Of a DNA stretch of 64,000 nt, positions 1 to 12,440 are shown in pieces. Under the pieces are notes generated by a model. The model was not told the DNA's origin. It saw nothing but the letters and a program-made list of their open reading frames with translations, and did not search any database. This DNA is from Holothuria scabra (Eukaryota; Echinodermata; Holothuroidea; Aspidochirotida; Holothuriidae), in the NCBI GenBank assembly GCA_037179385.1, contig CM074196.1:30897986-30961985 (forward strand). Direction: 5' to 3'. The position numbers and the translations under genes were made by a program. Within the stretch, counting starts at the first letter, position 1. Each line of letters opens with the position of its first letter.

Positions 1-964
1 CGACAGAAAAAGCAAAAGAGGCTCATCTGGATGCTGTCATGCCTTAGGACACACATGTCGTTAAGACTATTTGGGTGAGATGTCTTTCGTTCAGTTGGTA
101 TAAAATCCAGCCAAAGTTTAATGTCTTTTGACAAATGCAATGTATAAAAGAAAACATGAATTATAACCCCCTCTCAGTCTATAAGCAGTTTAGTTAACAA
201 TCGGGGCAGTAATGCAGCTTCTATTTAAAAAAAAATCTTTTCCTCATACACAGTATTTAATAAAGTAAGTTGCAATGCAAGCTTTGGCTCCAATTTTTAT
301 AATATTGTGTATATATCACAATACTAAAATATGAAAGCAGCTTATATATCTTCTTTACCTCTGCTTTCAGCCTAGGACTACTAGGGCTTTTCAAACTCCC
401 TCTTCAGGTTGAAAGGTCAAGTTGAACGTTAATTACTACCTTTTACAGAGCTATGTTTCATTCTTGGTCTTCCAGCCAAATTGTGAAATAGAAATTGGTG
501 GCAATAAATCACTCTGCCTTTTGCTTTTGAGGCAAACACATTAGGTAGTCCAAAGGACAACCACGATATAATTTCTATTCATGCATTATAAGTTTTGGTG
601 GTCAGGAATGACCAGATGAGTGTTACATTTCTTCCCTGCTCAAGGGGCAACTTTGTGTTTATGTAAAATGCAGTATTGACCTACTTTGACTGTATTTGAC
701 CTTTGTGACTTTGTAAGATTCTGATTCGAATTGTTGAAATTTTAGGTAGCCTACAGTATGCAGTGTGATAACTTGAAAAATCAAGTGTTCAATTTCTCTC
801 AAACTGCAATTGCTTGTATGATTTTGAAATTTAATGTGCCCCTATGTTTTGGGGTGATGGCCAAAAGTCATTGGGGTTGAAGGTGCAAATGCCTTACCTT
901 GTTACTCCCTAAATACAAAATCATCTTAAATGCAAGGAACCATAGTGCCCTTGGGCTCTTGTTT
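1..964 (+). mobile_element. Dispersed repeat family R, copy 1, truncated by window edge
   Basis: This stretch is nearly the same as 40062-41025 and clearly related to about 26860-27849. All three share an end near GCAAGGAACCATAGTG; two continue CCCTTGGGCTCTTG. No open frame of note. In this copy the EGF-a exon follows 92 bp after the repeat end; in the third copy the dead EGF exon follows 148 bp after it. Confidence 0.75.
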
Positions 965-1055
965 GTTTGAACTTCTACATGTCATACTACGTTTAAGACC
1001 TCTATGAGTTGACAATGTCTCTCTAAGGCAAATACCTTGTTTGGTTCTTCTCTAG

Positions 1056-1178
1056 ATGTGGATGAGTGTCAGCAACCTGATGTGTATTGCGACAATGGCT
1101 ACTGTACAAATACAATTGGCAGCTACACTTGTGAATGCCCTATGGGAACTAGACTCTTTTGGGGTACCGAATGTTCCG
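1056..1178 (+). CDS. Exon: calcium-binding EGF domain, EGF-a, copy 1
   Basis: The 123-bp exon follows an acceptor ending TTCTCTAG and is followed by the donor GTAGGC. The preceding exon donates a G, giving Asp, so the domain opens D-V-D-E-C, the calcium-binding consensus. Cysteines fall in the EGF order with the spacing N-G-Y-C, then S-Y-T-C-E-C, then a final E-C-S. The conserved aromatic and Gly (G-S-Y-T-C) are present. The exon ends on the first base of a codon, so it is symmetrical (phase 1-1). It is 12 mismatches from the copy-2 exon at 43773-43895. An upstream partner exon must lie left of the window. The short open frame that runs on beyond 1178 is intron. Confidence 0.9.
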
Positions 1179-3033
1179 GTAGGCCTTGTGTGTTTTACTT
1201 CGTATATTCTTAATACTTTACTTTTTGATATCCATGCACGTTTACGTTGTATGATATATTTTTCAACTGTAATTTAGACCCTCTGATTCCCGGGAAAGGA
1301 AGATTTTGTGCATTGACGCAACTCCGCCAAACAATTGGATCACGCTTTCTGTCATAGACTGACGCCAATTTCCACGGTGGAAATTTTCCTTTATGTTGTT
1401 AGCTTCATGGTTGATGGTTGCAAAAACAAGACACAAAAACAAAATCATGGTCTTGGTGCTACTCTCTAGTGCACTGGACCGTAAAGAACTTCAGTAAGTT
1501 TTTTGTCTGAAGAGTAGGCTACCGAGGTGAAGGTAAAAACCAAATGGGTCTATTCTGGACAAATTAAGCCACCTGGTGTTTCTGAATCCTTGCCGAATGC
1601 AAACCAGAATGTGATCATGTTTTCTGTCGAGGTGGATTGGTGACGCTGCAATTGTTAACATTGTAACTCAAGATCGGAATGTCCGACACGTGTCCATTTT
1701 GAGTTTTCTGAGTTTTCATGCTAGACAGAATTGGATACACTTTTTGTAAGAGGACAAAGATTATTTCACGATATCAGAGATAAAACTGTAAACTTGAATT
1801 AAAACGATTTTGTATCTCAAAGTAGAATGATCGACAATTATACAGTCATACTTAAAGGAGGGTTTAAGTTAAAGTCAGGTTTTGATGTTTAAAGCCGTGA
1901 TCACAATACAATCAACTCATATCCGATATTTCGGTTTTTTGTTAAAATATTCTAAATTTCTTTTTCAAAGGACCAGAAATTTGTCAGCCAGTGTCAATAT
2001 TTGATTTGCATCTGATGTCTATGAAAAAAAAAGACCAACTAATTTTTCGTGACGTCACACCGACATAATATTTTTGTCGGACAACGAAGTCCGATAAAAT
2101 CTGTCTATAGATGTGAGGTCACGAAATAATTAACATAAAATTAATTATTTTCATAGTCCTGCGTAACATCTTATTTATTTACACAGGATGGCAATTTTTG
2201 GCCCTTGACGAACAGAAATTTAGAAGATTTTAATTAAGTCTAAACATTTTGGTGAAATCTGCATTGAAATCCTGTCCGTAGTTGTGTGGTTCTCAAGATG
2301 TGAGCTGGTAAAGTTGTCACATTCTCAGCATATATTGAACTTGGAAGTAGGCACAAGTATGTTACATTATATCGAAATGCTTTTTGTGGAGGTTACCGTG
2401 TGGAAACCTGCGAATACCTCGTAAAATGGTTTGTTAAGAAGATATCTCGAAATAGCAATACAAAGCACTTTTCCAATGTAGTATGTGGATTTTTTATGGT
2501 CAGAGTAGCTTATCGTTTTACTTAACGCTCATATAAGGTAACTAGAGGCAAGAACGCCGACTGGTCAAAGATTGACCATGTCATTATATGACACACGAAG
2601 GTCGGGAAATACTTAAATTATTTGAGACATCCTTCCACTCATTTTTACTGTTAACCGATTCGCCACTAAGTTTGACGGGGGGGGGGGGGGGCATCCTTCC
2701 CACGTTTACCAATGGGGCTGTACAACCATCCAATTAAGGGGTTGTATGCATGCAATCATCCAGTCAAGGTTTTGTATGTATGCAATCAGCCAATCAAGTG
2801 GCTGCATGCATGCATTCTTCCAACTGTGTTTCTGCTGAGAGTGAAAAAATCAGTAAGTTAAAAAGAAACTCTGTAAAATGCATTAGACAGTTAAGAGTCA
2901 CTGACAGTAATGTGTTTTAACTTCCATTCTTTTAAGTCTTTATGAACACGTTTGCATGAGAAAAGTAGGGTAGTGTTAAGCACACATATTATTTATTTTA
3001 GTATAACTTTCACCTGATTTGTTGGTTTCGATG
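1179..3033 (+). other. Intron sequence, no gene seen
   Basis: Intron after EGF-a. Up to about 2290 it aligns with the copy-2 intron, including GTCACGAAATAATT near 2112, the empty form of the site used by the LINE in copy 2. From about 2290 to 3033 no homologue is in copy 2; a 13-base G run near 2679 and a short imperfect repeat of CAATCA/CATGCA text (2725-2820) are the only patterns seen. Confidence 0.6.
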
Positions 3034-3060
3034 AACAGAGAGACCTATGCATTCATGATG

Positions 3061-3110
3061 GCGTGTGTGTGTATGTATGTGTGTGTACTGGTGTATGTGT
3101 GTGTGTTTGT
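3061..3110 (+). repeat. TG/TATG microsatellite
   Basis: Imperfect run of GTGTGTGTATGTATGTGTG at the head of the tandem array; the same feature lies at the same place in the other copies of family R (26152-26192 and 38957-38982). Confidence 0.85.
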
Positions 3111-3785
3111 GACACTTTGTTGTTTACACGATACCTTGAGAAGGTTAGATCTGACAGTTCTCAAACTTGGTACACAGATACCCCATACTGAGAGAAAGAA
3201 CCCTATTGATTTTGTGGAGGTCAAAGGTCATTTGGGGTCACTTGGGGTCAAACCCCGAAATCCTTGTTTACACGATATCTCATGGTAGGAAACTTAGATT
3301 CATTTCAAACTTGATATGTTGATGCGTTATGATGTGAGGAAGAACCCAATAAATTTTGGTGGAGGTCAAAGGTCATATGGGGCCACATGGGGTCAAATCC
3401 TGAAATCCTTGCTTACATGATACATCATGGTATGAAAATTGGATACATTTCAAATCTAGAAAGGTTGATGCGTTATGATGTAAGATAGAACCCGATATAT
3501 TTTCATGGAGGTCAAATTTCATTTGGGGTCACATGGGGTCAAAGCCCGAAATCCTGGTTTACACAATATCTCAAGGCAGGAAGCTTGGATTCATTTCAAA
3601 CTTGATGTGTTGATGCGTTATGATGTAAGGAAGAACCCTGTTGATTTTGGTGGAGGTCAAAGGTCATTTGGGGTCATAGGGGTCAAACTCAGAAAAACTC
3701 ATTAAGGATAGCCCAAGGTACGAAACGTGGATGGATTTAATAATTAGTATGTGGATGAATTATGGTGAGAAGATGGTCTGTTTAA

Positions 3786-5254
3786 AGGAGAAGGCAACCC
3801 TAGCTTTTTCTTTCTAAAGACTACCATTTTATGGTATGCTCTTTCCAAAAGAAGCACAAAGAAGTTTTTGAAGTATTCATTTCAACCTTAAAAATTGATT
3901 TTTAAGAAGCTACTGGTCCGCGCCATCGTTTTTTGAAATTCTCCAGTTCCCGGATGTACAATGACGAAAGCGAGCCACATATCATTTTTCAACAGAAAAG
4001 TTACCAACCAACATAAATTATCTATAATTGCACATATACTGCATAGCACATCTTCTGAATTTCCCTTGAAAAAGGAGATAAAATTCCTAATGTTTGAATA
4101 AAATTATTTTCATCATACAATAATAAAGAAAAATGAAAAGCAGGTTTTTAACAAGAGCATGAAAAAATAGTTTGCGTAATTGGCAACACCATCGCACCGC
4201 TGTCTGTCACCATACACTTTGCCTGTAACCCTTACAGTTCGGGTAACCCTGATGAAAGGAAATAACTGTATGTAGAGAGCTGCAAACACGTTCTTATGGC
4301 AGGGTGACCTTAACTAATAAACAGTAAACTGCTGTGCAGTGTCCAGTGTGAAAACACCGTGCTCGGAATTTAACGTTACAACTTACGAGCAGGATGTACT
4401 CGAACTCTTTGTCGTACACTCTCCCGCTAAACATGGAATATAGAAAGGGAACGTTTGTATAGAAAGATTGAATCAAACAGTATGTTTGGTAGCCTGAGTA
4501 TTCAGAGAATAAAGAAAGAAAACAGGACAAGGTGGCAGTCGGCGGGATCTCTTATGAAGGTTCTAGCATGCGGCTAGTACGCTTAGCACTTGTACCAGTT
4601 TTGACACTAATCGGAACCAGTATGATCTTGTCTGTTTTCTACGCGAATAGCGAGTGAGCTAACAGTATCTTGGGGAAGTGCTTTTGAGAAAGATACCAGA
4701 AAGTCCCTATGCGGATTTTTAACTGCCCATATTTGTTTAGTTGAGGCAAAGAAGAGAAGACTGAGTGAACATAACGACAAGGTAGGCAGTTTGCAATTCT
4801 TACCGTAGCGAAATAGCAAGCGCCAGCTTCATTAGGCCTAGTGAGGTCCTAACAATCTTTTGAGATTGCCAAAGCTGTCGGCAATGCTATCTAGTCCTCG
4901 TAGACATATTTTCATGGCTAGGGTGGGTATACACAGACTTTATGGCCCCTGGGAAGGCTCAGGCCCTTTTTATACATCCCTTCAGTTTGTGGAATAGTGT
5001 ACACGCCATGTGCAATGAATGGGAAATCGTATAACTTACGATGTGGCTCGTTTACGTCATATTAAAGCGCCCTCTTTTTTTGAAAACCAGAAAATGGCTA
5101 CGAACATCATGGGGATTCATTAGGGAAGAAAAATAATTGAAAAATTCATAAAAATTTGGAACTATGCTGATTCGATTAGCTTTTTTCAGAAAATGTGTTA
5201 GAATTGTGGTCTCTACTAGCTGATAGGTGTTAAATCCGTTGGTTGCCTTCTCCT
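3786..5254. mobile_element. TTAA-flanked non-autonomous element (piggyBac-like), 1.5 kb
   Basis: Both sides carry TTAA (3782-3785 and 5255-5258). The ends are inverted repeats AGGAGAAGGCAACC and GGTTGCCTTCTCCT. It interrupts a unit of the 145-bp tandem array, whose text resumes after it. TTAA target duplication is the hallmark of piggyBac transposons. No transposase-sized frame is present; the three frames of about 70-80 codons on the minus strand show no family I know. Confidence 0.8.
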
Positions 5255-5861
5255 TTAAGGGTTTTTTGCGGAGGTGAAAGGACATCTGGGGTCATGATCC
5301 TTCAAACTTTGAAAAACTTGTCAAAATGGGATATCTCAACGTAGGAAACTGGAATGGATTTCCTAATTAGTATGTGGGTGTATTATGGTGAGTTGAAAGT
5401 ACTGTACCGGTTGTTTTGGTGGAGGTCAATGGTCATCTGGTATCACCTGGCATCAAACTATGAAAACCTTGTTTGCAGAATATCTTAAGGCACAGTATGA
5501 AATTTGGCTTTTTGAATACAGAAATGTTTTGGTTGAAAGAAAAACCAGTTACTTAAAGGTGGAGTCTAAGGTCACTTTGGGTCACCAATTGTTACAAGAA
5601 ATGTAGCATTTTATTGAAAAGAGCATGTATGTATCATCGAAACCTCAATGCTTTTTTGCATGCTGGTTTTTATTATGAAGTATATCTCCTAGAAAGCTTG
5701 TTTTTATGTATGTCATTTGAAACTAAACTTACCGCATCTCAATACGCATACTTTTGAGAATGGATAACTTTTGGACTTGATATTCAACACAAAATACAGA
5801 CAAGAACGCGGCTCAGAGCTCAACCTTAGCTTAATTTCTTTCCATATTTAAACGGCTCAGG

Positions 5862-6042
5862 CGCGGATCCAAACATTCCAAAGAGGGGGGGGGGGGTGAC
5901 TTAAGGGAAAACAGGGAAGTGAGGACGATGCACTGCTAATTTTCCGTATGTTTTATTGTTGAACTGGCAAAAAAAAAAGAGACAAAATGAAGAATGCTGA
6001 GGCCGTAAAAGTCCCCCTTGGATCCGTGCCCGCGGCTACTGG
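5862..6042. mobile_element. Short inverted-repeat element with GCGCGGATCCAA ends
   Basis: Left GGCGCGGATCCAA and right TTGGATCCGTGCCC are near-inverted. The interior has a G run of 12 near 5886 and a CCCCC stretch near the right end. The same GGCGCGGATCCAA terminus recurs at 55723, where it cuts the SINE. The copy-2 intron lacks this block. Target duplication not resolved. Confidence 0.5.
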
Positions 6043-6730
6043 GTACTAACTAAGCTCTTCTCCTGTTTTTTCTAGGACTTCCGTATACTTCCTTCTTCAG
6101 CTCCACCCAATGCCAGGGTCCTTAAATAGGTCATAGACGGTAGAACTCATATACCGCTGCAAAAGACGTTTGTCATACCCCACCTTTCAAACAAATTTAC
6201 GCCAGTTCACACTTAAGTTTGTAACCGAAATAGGCAGACAAATTCCAACTTCTAAACCCGCAGTCACGCTTAAACGAATAAGGATTCCGATCCGATCTTT
6301 GTATTTTTTTTTTTGTTAAAATCTGCTCCATCTCTGGTCGAAAAGGGCCGAAAAATTGCCAATCTGTGTAAATATATAAATTATTCCGCAGGAATACAGA
6401 AGTTAGAATTTATGCTAGTTATTCCGTGACGTCACATTTACAGACATATTTTATTTAGACTGAGATACGGTATCCAATAAAAAGAGTATGTCGGTGTGAC
6501 GTCACAACAAGTCATTTGGCATTTTTTACGTTGACAACAGATGTGACTCATATATTTACCCCATATGACAAGATTTTGATTTTGACTCTTTCCGATCAGA
6601 GATCTGGAAGTTTGAGCAAAACCCACAAAAATCGCAAATTGGAATTAGCTGGAACTTGTAACTTCAAGTGTTGATCTTTCGTAACTATATATAGCAATCA
6701 TCACTTTTATTTGTTATTTTGCTAAACCAG
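6043..6730 (+). other. Intron sequence, no gene seen
   Basis: Aligns with 48390-49019 of copy 2. Contains several GTGACGTCAC-like stretches (near 6427 and 6497) and a T run at 6306. No coding or element boundary found. Confidence 0.6.
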
Positions 6731-6830
6731 CTGACTGTTTAGAGAGTGATGACAACTTTTATGATGTACAGCTTCCACTCATGCACGGAGAAAGCGAAGA
6801 GGTTGGTGACCCTTCCTGTCCAGCCACGTG
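6731..6830 (+). CDS. Exon: VWC-like module, first half, copy 1
   Basis: The 100-bp exon lies between acceptor GCTAAACCAG and donor GTATGT. It enters in phase 1 (G from EGF-a plus CT gives Ala) and leaves after two bases TG, completed to Cys by the next exon. It encodes D-C-L-E-S, an acidic linker, and S-C-P-A-T. The copy-2 exon at 49020-49119 differs at five bases and one residue (Val to Met), while surrounding intron is clearly more diverged, which supports coding constraint. With exon 8338-8390 it makes a 51-residue, six-cysteine module. The Cys pattern fits the N-terminal half of a von Willebrand factor C domain; the C-terminal half is absent. It could instead be another short Cys-rich module. 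Confidence 0.8.
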
Positions 6831-8337
6831 GTATGTTTGATCCCAGAGTGGGAAGTTGATATAGTTTTTGTGTCTATAATATTTTCTGTCAAAGAGATTG
6901 GTTGGAGTCTGTCATGTTTAATGTATTAAACACAAATAAATCTCAACAACTGTTACATCAGGAGTCGTTAATTTCAAATAGCAAAACTAAGTAAATAAAT
7001 GACCCATTTCATTTTAAACCCAAGATTTTTAAATCTTCCTTTTAAAATTGCCCTTTTAAGGACCTCATTTAGAAGGCCACATGCAAAAGGGATATAAAAC
7101 GACTGACCGGTATTTTACCCACACATCAGTTGTAAAAACCGGCCGAGAAGTAGCCTATCCCACACGTGTAATGTGGTTCATATGGGCTGCTATATTCGCA
7201 TGACCCTTACTGATAGAGGGTGCAAAATCATACGGGCCAAGAAATGGGTATCATGTGGGAATGTTATCTGGATATACGGTTTCCCTGTTTATGAGTTGTG
7301 TTGTGTTTTTGGGAGTGACCAGACAGTATTTGGACTTTCCACATTGATGTTCTTTCTGGTCATGTTGTTTGTTTTTAATTTGTTACGTAAGAAAATGTTT
7401 TATAGGTTTGCAGTAGTTTAATAATGACATCACACATTATTGCACAATGTACCATTTTCAGTTGAGTGAATAATCTTCAATATATCTCAGCTCAGTAATT
7501 TCCTATGAAGATGGGAGTTGGACCTTTAGAATTCATTTTAGCATGGTCTTTAATATATATTTTTGATTTTTTTCTTTTTGGCTTGAGACACACTTTTAGT
7601 ACACGACTTACAGGTCATATCGTTGCAGAAATTCCTACAGTCTCCTATTAGGAGATTTTTGATGATGTGGTCGTGGAGTCAGTGCCAGTGTAACCTGAGT
7701 GATAAAACTAAAGTGTTTAATGAAGTCATCAGAACTGCGCAACGCGTTATGTTCATTGGCAGATAAGACTTTCCGTCAGTTTAATTAGTATGATTTTTGC
7801 TACTGGAACACGCTTAAGTTGGGGAAATCGGGTTAACAGTCAAAAATCTCACTGCATGAGGTAATATTATAATATAATAATAACTGCGTGGCATATGAGG
7901 AATGATGGTTATTTCGTAAAGAATATGTTGGAAAAGTATCACACTGGAAAATTCAAAGGTCGAGCAAGAACATAAGGCAAAAATAACCTAAACAAGTGAG
8001 TAAATCCAACAACCGAAACTGTAATTCATTGAACAGTGAATATCTTCCGGACGCGTTATGAAATGCAGTTTTCATTTCCTGAAATGGGTTAATTTTCTGA
8101 ACATATCGAGGTCAAATAATTTTGTCTCTGAATTATACGTTTAATTCCTTGAAATTGGAGGAGACTTGGGTCTACTTTTAAACATGCGGTGCATGACTGC
8201 AGGTTTTATAGGATCGTTCTAGCATATGGTAGTCATGATGGAACCTAATGCAATGTTTTACAATTCAAATATGAATGTTTGAAAGTAGTCATTTAAAATC
8301 GAATTAATGTTGACTTTCATCAAACTTCTGCTTTCAG
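6831..8337 (+). other. Intron inside the VWC-like module, no gene seen
   Basis: Phase 2 intron of 1.5 kb, aligning over most of its length with 49120-50697. A frame of 82 codons near 7173 is not conserved in copy 2 and is taken as chance. Confidence 0.7.
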
Positions 8338-8390
8338 CACCTGTGTGAATGGAAGGATTAAATGTGTTGTACCACAATGCGTAGGACCAG
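8338..8390 (+). CDS. Exon: VWC-like module, second half, copy 1
   Basis: The 53-bp exon has acceptor TTCTGCTTTCAG and donor GTGAGC. Its first base completes the split Cys codon (TG plus C), then it reads T-C-V-N-G-R-I-K-C-V-V-P-Q-C-V-G-P. This gives C-x-C-x6-C-x4-C, the heart of a VWC domain. It exits in phase 1, so the two-exon module as a whole is symmetrical. The paralogous exon at 50698-50750 has the same length and splice sites, with all cysteines kept and four substitutions among 17 residues. Confidence 0.82.
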
Positions 8391-10860
8391 GTGAGCTTAC
8401 GGATGTACTTTACTGTTTATTCCTATGTAGCACTTGTGAAATCAGCAATAACATTCTCCTCCCACATGATGATGTAATGTATTTATGTTTTTTTCCCTCT
8501 ACCTTCTACTGTGTATTGTGGCGCATTTCACTTCTTTTCCTAATATGTCTTTGAGCAGAATCAAACTTAGTTTAATGCTTTAAGGCGTACATGAAGAGTA
8601 TACGGGATTAGGATAAGAGCATTGTCTGGGCTTGCAATTTTGTCTAAGCTGCATCGTTTGAAGTTGGTGTCAAGAAATATCCAATCACGAAGTGCTCTCC
8701 CATTAGCAAAAATTGTAGTTTGGGGGTGATAAGCGTCTTCCTTTAAATAGTACAAAGTAAGATAAATTCAAATCTGAATCGGTAGGTAGCTGATCATGGA
8801 GTTTGCTTGCGTAACTGATGAAATTGACTAAAAGATATTTTCCTGGCATTTCAGTAGACAGGACCATTAGGAAGCATATTTTTTCGTCTGAGAGGTACAT
8901 GAGGGTAATGAAGTAAAAAAGGTACATTTTGGAAAGCGTCAGCCACTTGGTGTTCATGAAGTTCTTGCCGGAGGCGTCTAGGAATTTATGCTTGACTTGT
9001 GACCTTGCATTTTAACAGGACATCTCAAGATAGGAAGGTCCAACATTTTTCACTCCGTTGTACACTGTAAAAAATATGGGGTGACGTTACACCAAAAAGT
9101 GGGTGCAACCAGGCTACCACCAAAACATGGTGTAACCTTGATGTTTCCCCTTGTGGGGAATGTTATGCTTTCCCCAAAAGTTGGGGTGACAAAATTCCTC
9201 CAGATCCAGGGAAACATTTCCTGTCGATGTGGGAAAATAAGAGGTTTCCTCTTTGGAAGGGTAACCTACTTTCCTCTAAACCGTGGGAAACTATGCACCC
9301 ATTCCCGGGGAAAGGTCTGTTTTCCTCAACTTTTGGTGGTAGCTGAAGTTGCAACTCAAGAAGTGGGGAAACCTGTTAAGAAACCCAAATTAATGGGTAG
9401 CAAAACCCGACCACATGGTAAAAAAAAAACCACACTTGGTTACAAAAAGTCCTGTAAAATTAAATGTTCCATTTAATTGGCAAAAGTTTTATTGATTTAC
9501 TTTCAGTAACATGCGATTTACTATTTGAGTTGTTAGTAATACGAATATGCATGATGTTGTTCAATAGACTTAAACTTTTACTTTTAATCATTACAAGTGT
9601 GTTTCTGACAACCGTGCAATCTTTAAAAACGGTACATTTCTACTTTGAAAGTAACCACAAACATGGTACCACCACTAGTAAACTGCTAGAAAAATGAAGC
9701 AGGCCTCATTTTTGTCACGAAAATCTCTCTCTGGAACAGAATACATAATGTGACATTTTATTTCATGATATGCACAAATGTGCACAGAAGAGATGTGATG
9801 GATTCATATTGTTGTTCAATATTTTGTTTTTTCATCCTACTATTTGACCTTGGATTCATAAGGGGTGCTCTCTTGCCCTGAAATCATGTACAATTTTTAA
9901 AAGTCCATGACTCAGGATGCACTGATATCATCAATATAGCTGAGTTACCTTTTAAAAACTGGTGGTAAATTATAAAGAAAAACAAAACGCCTGCTTGCTT
10001 CAAGTTCAATTTTGTGGAGAGTGTGTAAACTTCAATTGCCATAGTATCGAGAACCAAATTAGGGAAATTAATATTAAACATTCCCATAGAATGCTTGCAA
10101 GCTATTCCTCTTTAAATACATCAAAAATAAATTTAGGTCTGCACTATTCTTTTAAATGGTGTCATCTTTGTACTTCTTAGTAGCAACATGACCACCTGTT
10201 CCTAGCATTGAACTGCAAAAATTTCTTATGTCCTTCTGTCCTATAAAGATGGAAAAGCTTAGCCCTCTTGCTCTGTAGCCAAACGTCATGAATAATATTC
10301 TCTAGGCAAACTCGCCACAACATGATTTCTACAAAATTATCCAAATAAGCATAATCAGTATTTACATTTTGCTTAATCAGCTAAAAGTTTCAGACACAGA
10401 AGGTAAACTCTTTTGTACTGTTCCTGTTAATGAAAATATATGAGGATATAAAACTTAAAGGACTCTTGAGTAGCTATAAATATATGGTTAATTCCACTGA
10501 TCAACTGAAAGACTTGGAAGCAAAATATTTTCAACAGTCCATTTTTAGCAAAATAGTAAAAAAAATATTTTTATAAGGATTACAAAACTATGTGAAAAAT
10601 AATTTAAAATAAAACACAGAAAAATAACAAAAAAAAATATCTGAAGGGCACATAAGTTAACTCAGTGGGTAATTCCAGTCAATGAGCACAAAATATACGA
10701 TACTCTCCATTAAAAAAAAAAAAAACTGAAATAAAGAATTTTAGGAAGCAGCCTTCGTGCAAGTTACACCTTAAGCCTTTAATCCCAGTACTAAACACTT
10801 TTTATTTTCCATTATGCACCAGACAAATACAAAAGACCAAACCATTGTAATTGTAACCCC

Positions 10861-10870
10861 CCCCCCCCCC
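10861..10870. repeat. Poly-C run
   Basis: C-run of about 13 bases starting near 10857, one of several G/C homopolymers of 10-13 bases in the window (2679, 5886, 15135, 20807, 38239, 41442). Several sit inside inverted-repeat elements. Confidence 0.8.
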
Positions 10871-12359
10871 TTTGAAACACCGCGTACACATTTTGCAAAT
10901 ATTGTTTTTTATTATCGAGCAAAGCCTACTTGATTAGCACAAGGGTACTTTCTTGCCAAAAAGTTATGTAAGTTTTGTAAATATATTACTGCTTCTTTAC
11001 AGCCTCATTTTAATCCGGTAAACCTGATACTTTTAAAGCAACCAGTACCCCCAGGTTTTTTTATCAACCTGAGACTACTACACCTGCTCACTGCTGAGGA
11101 AGCCTGAGAGTCTTTTTTATGTACCTTTTTGGTTTTCAGTTTTAACTTTTCAATATATCTTGAAGAAGTTTCTGATATTTCCTTGGGAAATTCCACATTG
11201 CAGACTTACTTCACTCAAAATAAGGAAGTCATGGTAATAGTGGCACATGAAGATTCCACCTGGTCATGTTTTCTGTAAGAATATTAGAGCAACAATTTTA
11301 ACGCTGAGTCTCCAATATCATCAACAAATGGATTAGCAGCAGAGGCTTCCTCAATGAAGTTCTTTGTGTTTCTCCCTGCAAAATATGAATAAGTAGACAA
11401 GTTGTTGACCAGTAGTAAACATTACTCCATTATTTTACAGTTCAAAATCCTTACACTACATTCACTTCCCTTTTCAGTGTATTCTCTCTATTTTGCCATT
11501 ATTACAAGTTCTTTTATTTTCATACTGTTAATTAAAACAAATCAGTATTATTTTTCAAATAGGCACTACCATTTTGAATAACAGATTAAAACTACACAAT
11601 GAAAGTTCAGTTCAGTAAAGTCCATTCTTCTAAGCAAAACAAAATTAATGTCTTCAAAAGGCCCCACCTACTCTTGTGGTTAAGGTACAGGCGCACAGGT
11701 CTTTTACTTTGCTCATTTTATTTCCTATACCAGTAATAAAGATTTGAATTCGTAAAAAACTAATGCTTCTCTTTTTTTCTTCGACTGCAGGAGGGGCTGG
11801 GCTTGGAACAAGGCAATAGGCTTTTGTTACCTGTCTGATAAATTATTATTAACAGCATACACAAAGGAACAGGTTTATCATAGCTGGTTCTACTTCATGG
11901 AATCTACATACCTAAATAATATACTGATGCATGTGCCAACTTATTTACATAACTTCCACTGAATCTCAATTAACACAGAATTTTTATCTCATGTCTTTTT
12001 ATATAAAATGTGGTACGCATGATCAAACAGCTCACCTTAAACATGGGAAAAGAGTCTTGTTGTTTTGTTGTTTAAAAGTGATGGAAGCTCCCAGCAGGGA
12101 AGCAACAGTTCTGCACTAGGAAGGTGTTCAGTGTTGAAGGCTGGATCCTGGATTTGTTGTTGGCCTGAGGTACAACTTAAAAAGGATAATTGTTCACATA
12201 TTTGAAAAGGTACTTGTAATGTGTTCCTGCTAGGTGGTGCAGTTCATTTCAACTATATCAGAAACTGAGAACAAAGCTTTCTCTATTTTTCTTTGAGGTC
12301 AAAAAATTGGCTAAGAATCGTCTTCTCTGCACATATGTTAATACTGCCATATGTTACTT

Positions 12360-12440
12360 CTATTTACACGCTGGGGTAGCCTTCTCCCATATTACACAAG
12401 GTCGATCTGGAATGACAGGAAACCAGTCCACTCCAAAAGT
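12360..12440 (-). CDS. Candidate terminal mini-exon within the 8.4-kb element
   Basis: Minus strand, after acceptor CATCCTTTCAG: 26 codons ending in TAG, including D-W-F-P-V-I-P-D-R-P-C. Two similar small candidates on the same strand lie at 12072-12164 (after TTGTACCTCAG) and 11284-11375 (after CATATTTTGCAG, reading N-F-I-E-E-A-S-A-A-N-P-F-V-D-D). Each starts at a good acceptor and ends in a stop. They may be alternative 3' exons of the element's gene, or chance. Confidence 0.25.
   Translation of the reverse strand, partial: TFGVDWFPVIPDRPCVIWEKATPACK

Larger units (their letters stand above)
3034..5760 (+). repeat. 145-bp tandem repeat array with AGGTCA direct repeats
   Basis: A diverged start of repeat family R (ACCTATGCATTCATGATGG then TG-rich DNA) leads into at least four tandem units of about 145 bp starting near 3121, 3266, 3410 and 3556. 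Each begins close to TTTACACGATATCTCA and carries a GGAGGTCAAAGGTCA block followed by GGGGTCA half-sites. The array is split by the TTAA element at 3786-5254 and resumes at 5259-5620 with weaker units. Perfect AGGTCAAAGGTCA occurs at 3218-3230, 3363-3375 and 3654-3666. No coding potential. Confidence 0.75.

Noticed and set aside
1056..1277. 73-codon frame starting with the ATG inside the EGF-a exon
   Set aside because: This is the wrong phase; the EGF frame starts with the split codon G-AT, and the reading past 1178 is intron.
3121..3720. CRISPR-like array
   Set aside because: Regular spacing of repeats, but units are head-to-tail 145-bp tandem copies without unique spacers, in animal DNA.
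8345..8554. 69-codon frame over the second VWC-like exon (and the 61-codon frame at 50714-50899)
   Set aside because: The coding part ends at the donor GTGAGC (8390 and 50750); the rest is intron although similar in both copies.
9081..9476. 131-codon open frame on the + strand
   Set aside because: It lies in the subterminal GGGAAAC/TTTCCC region of the 8.4-kb transposon and reads as a low-complexity product of those motifs.
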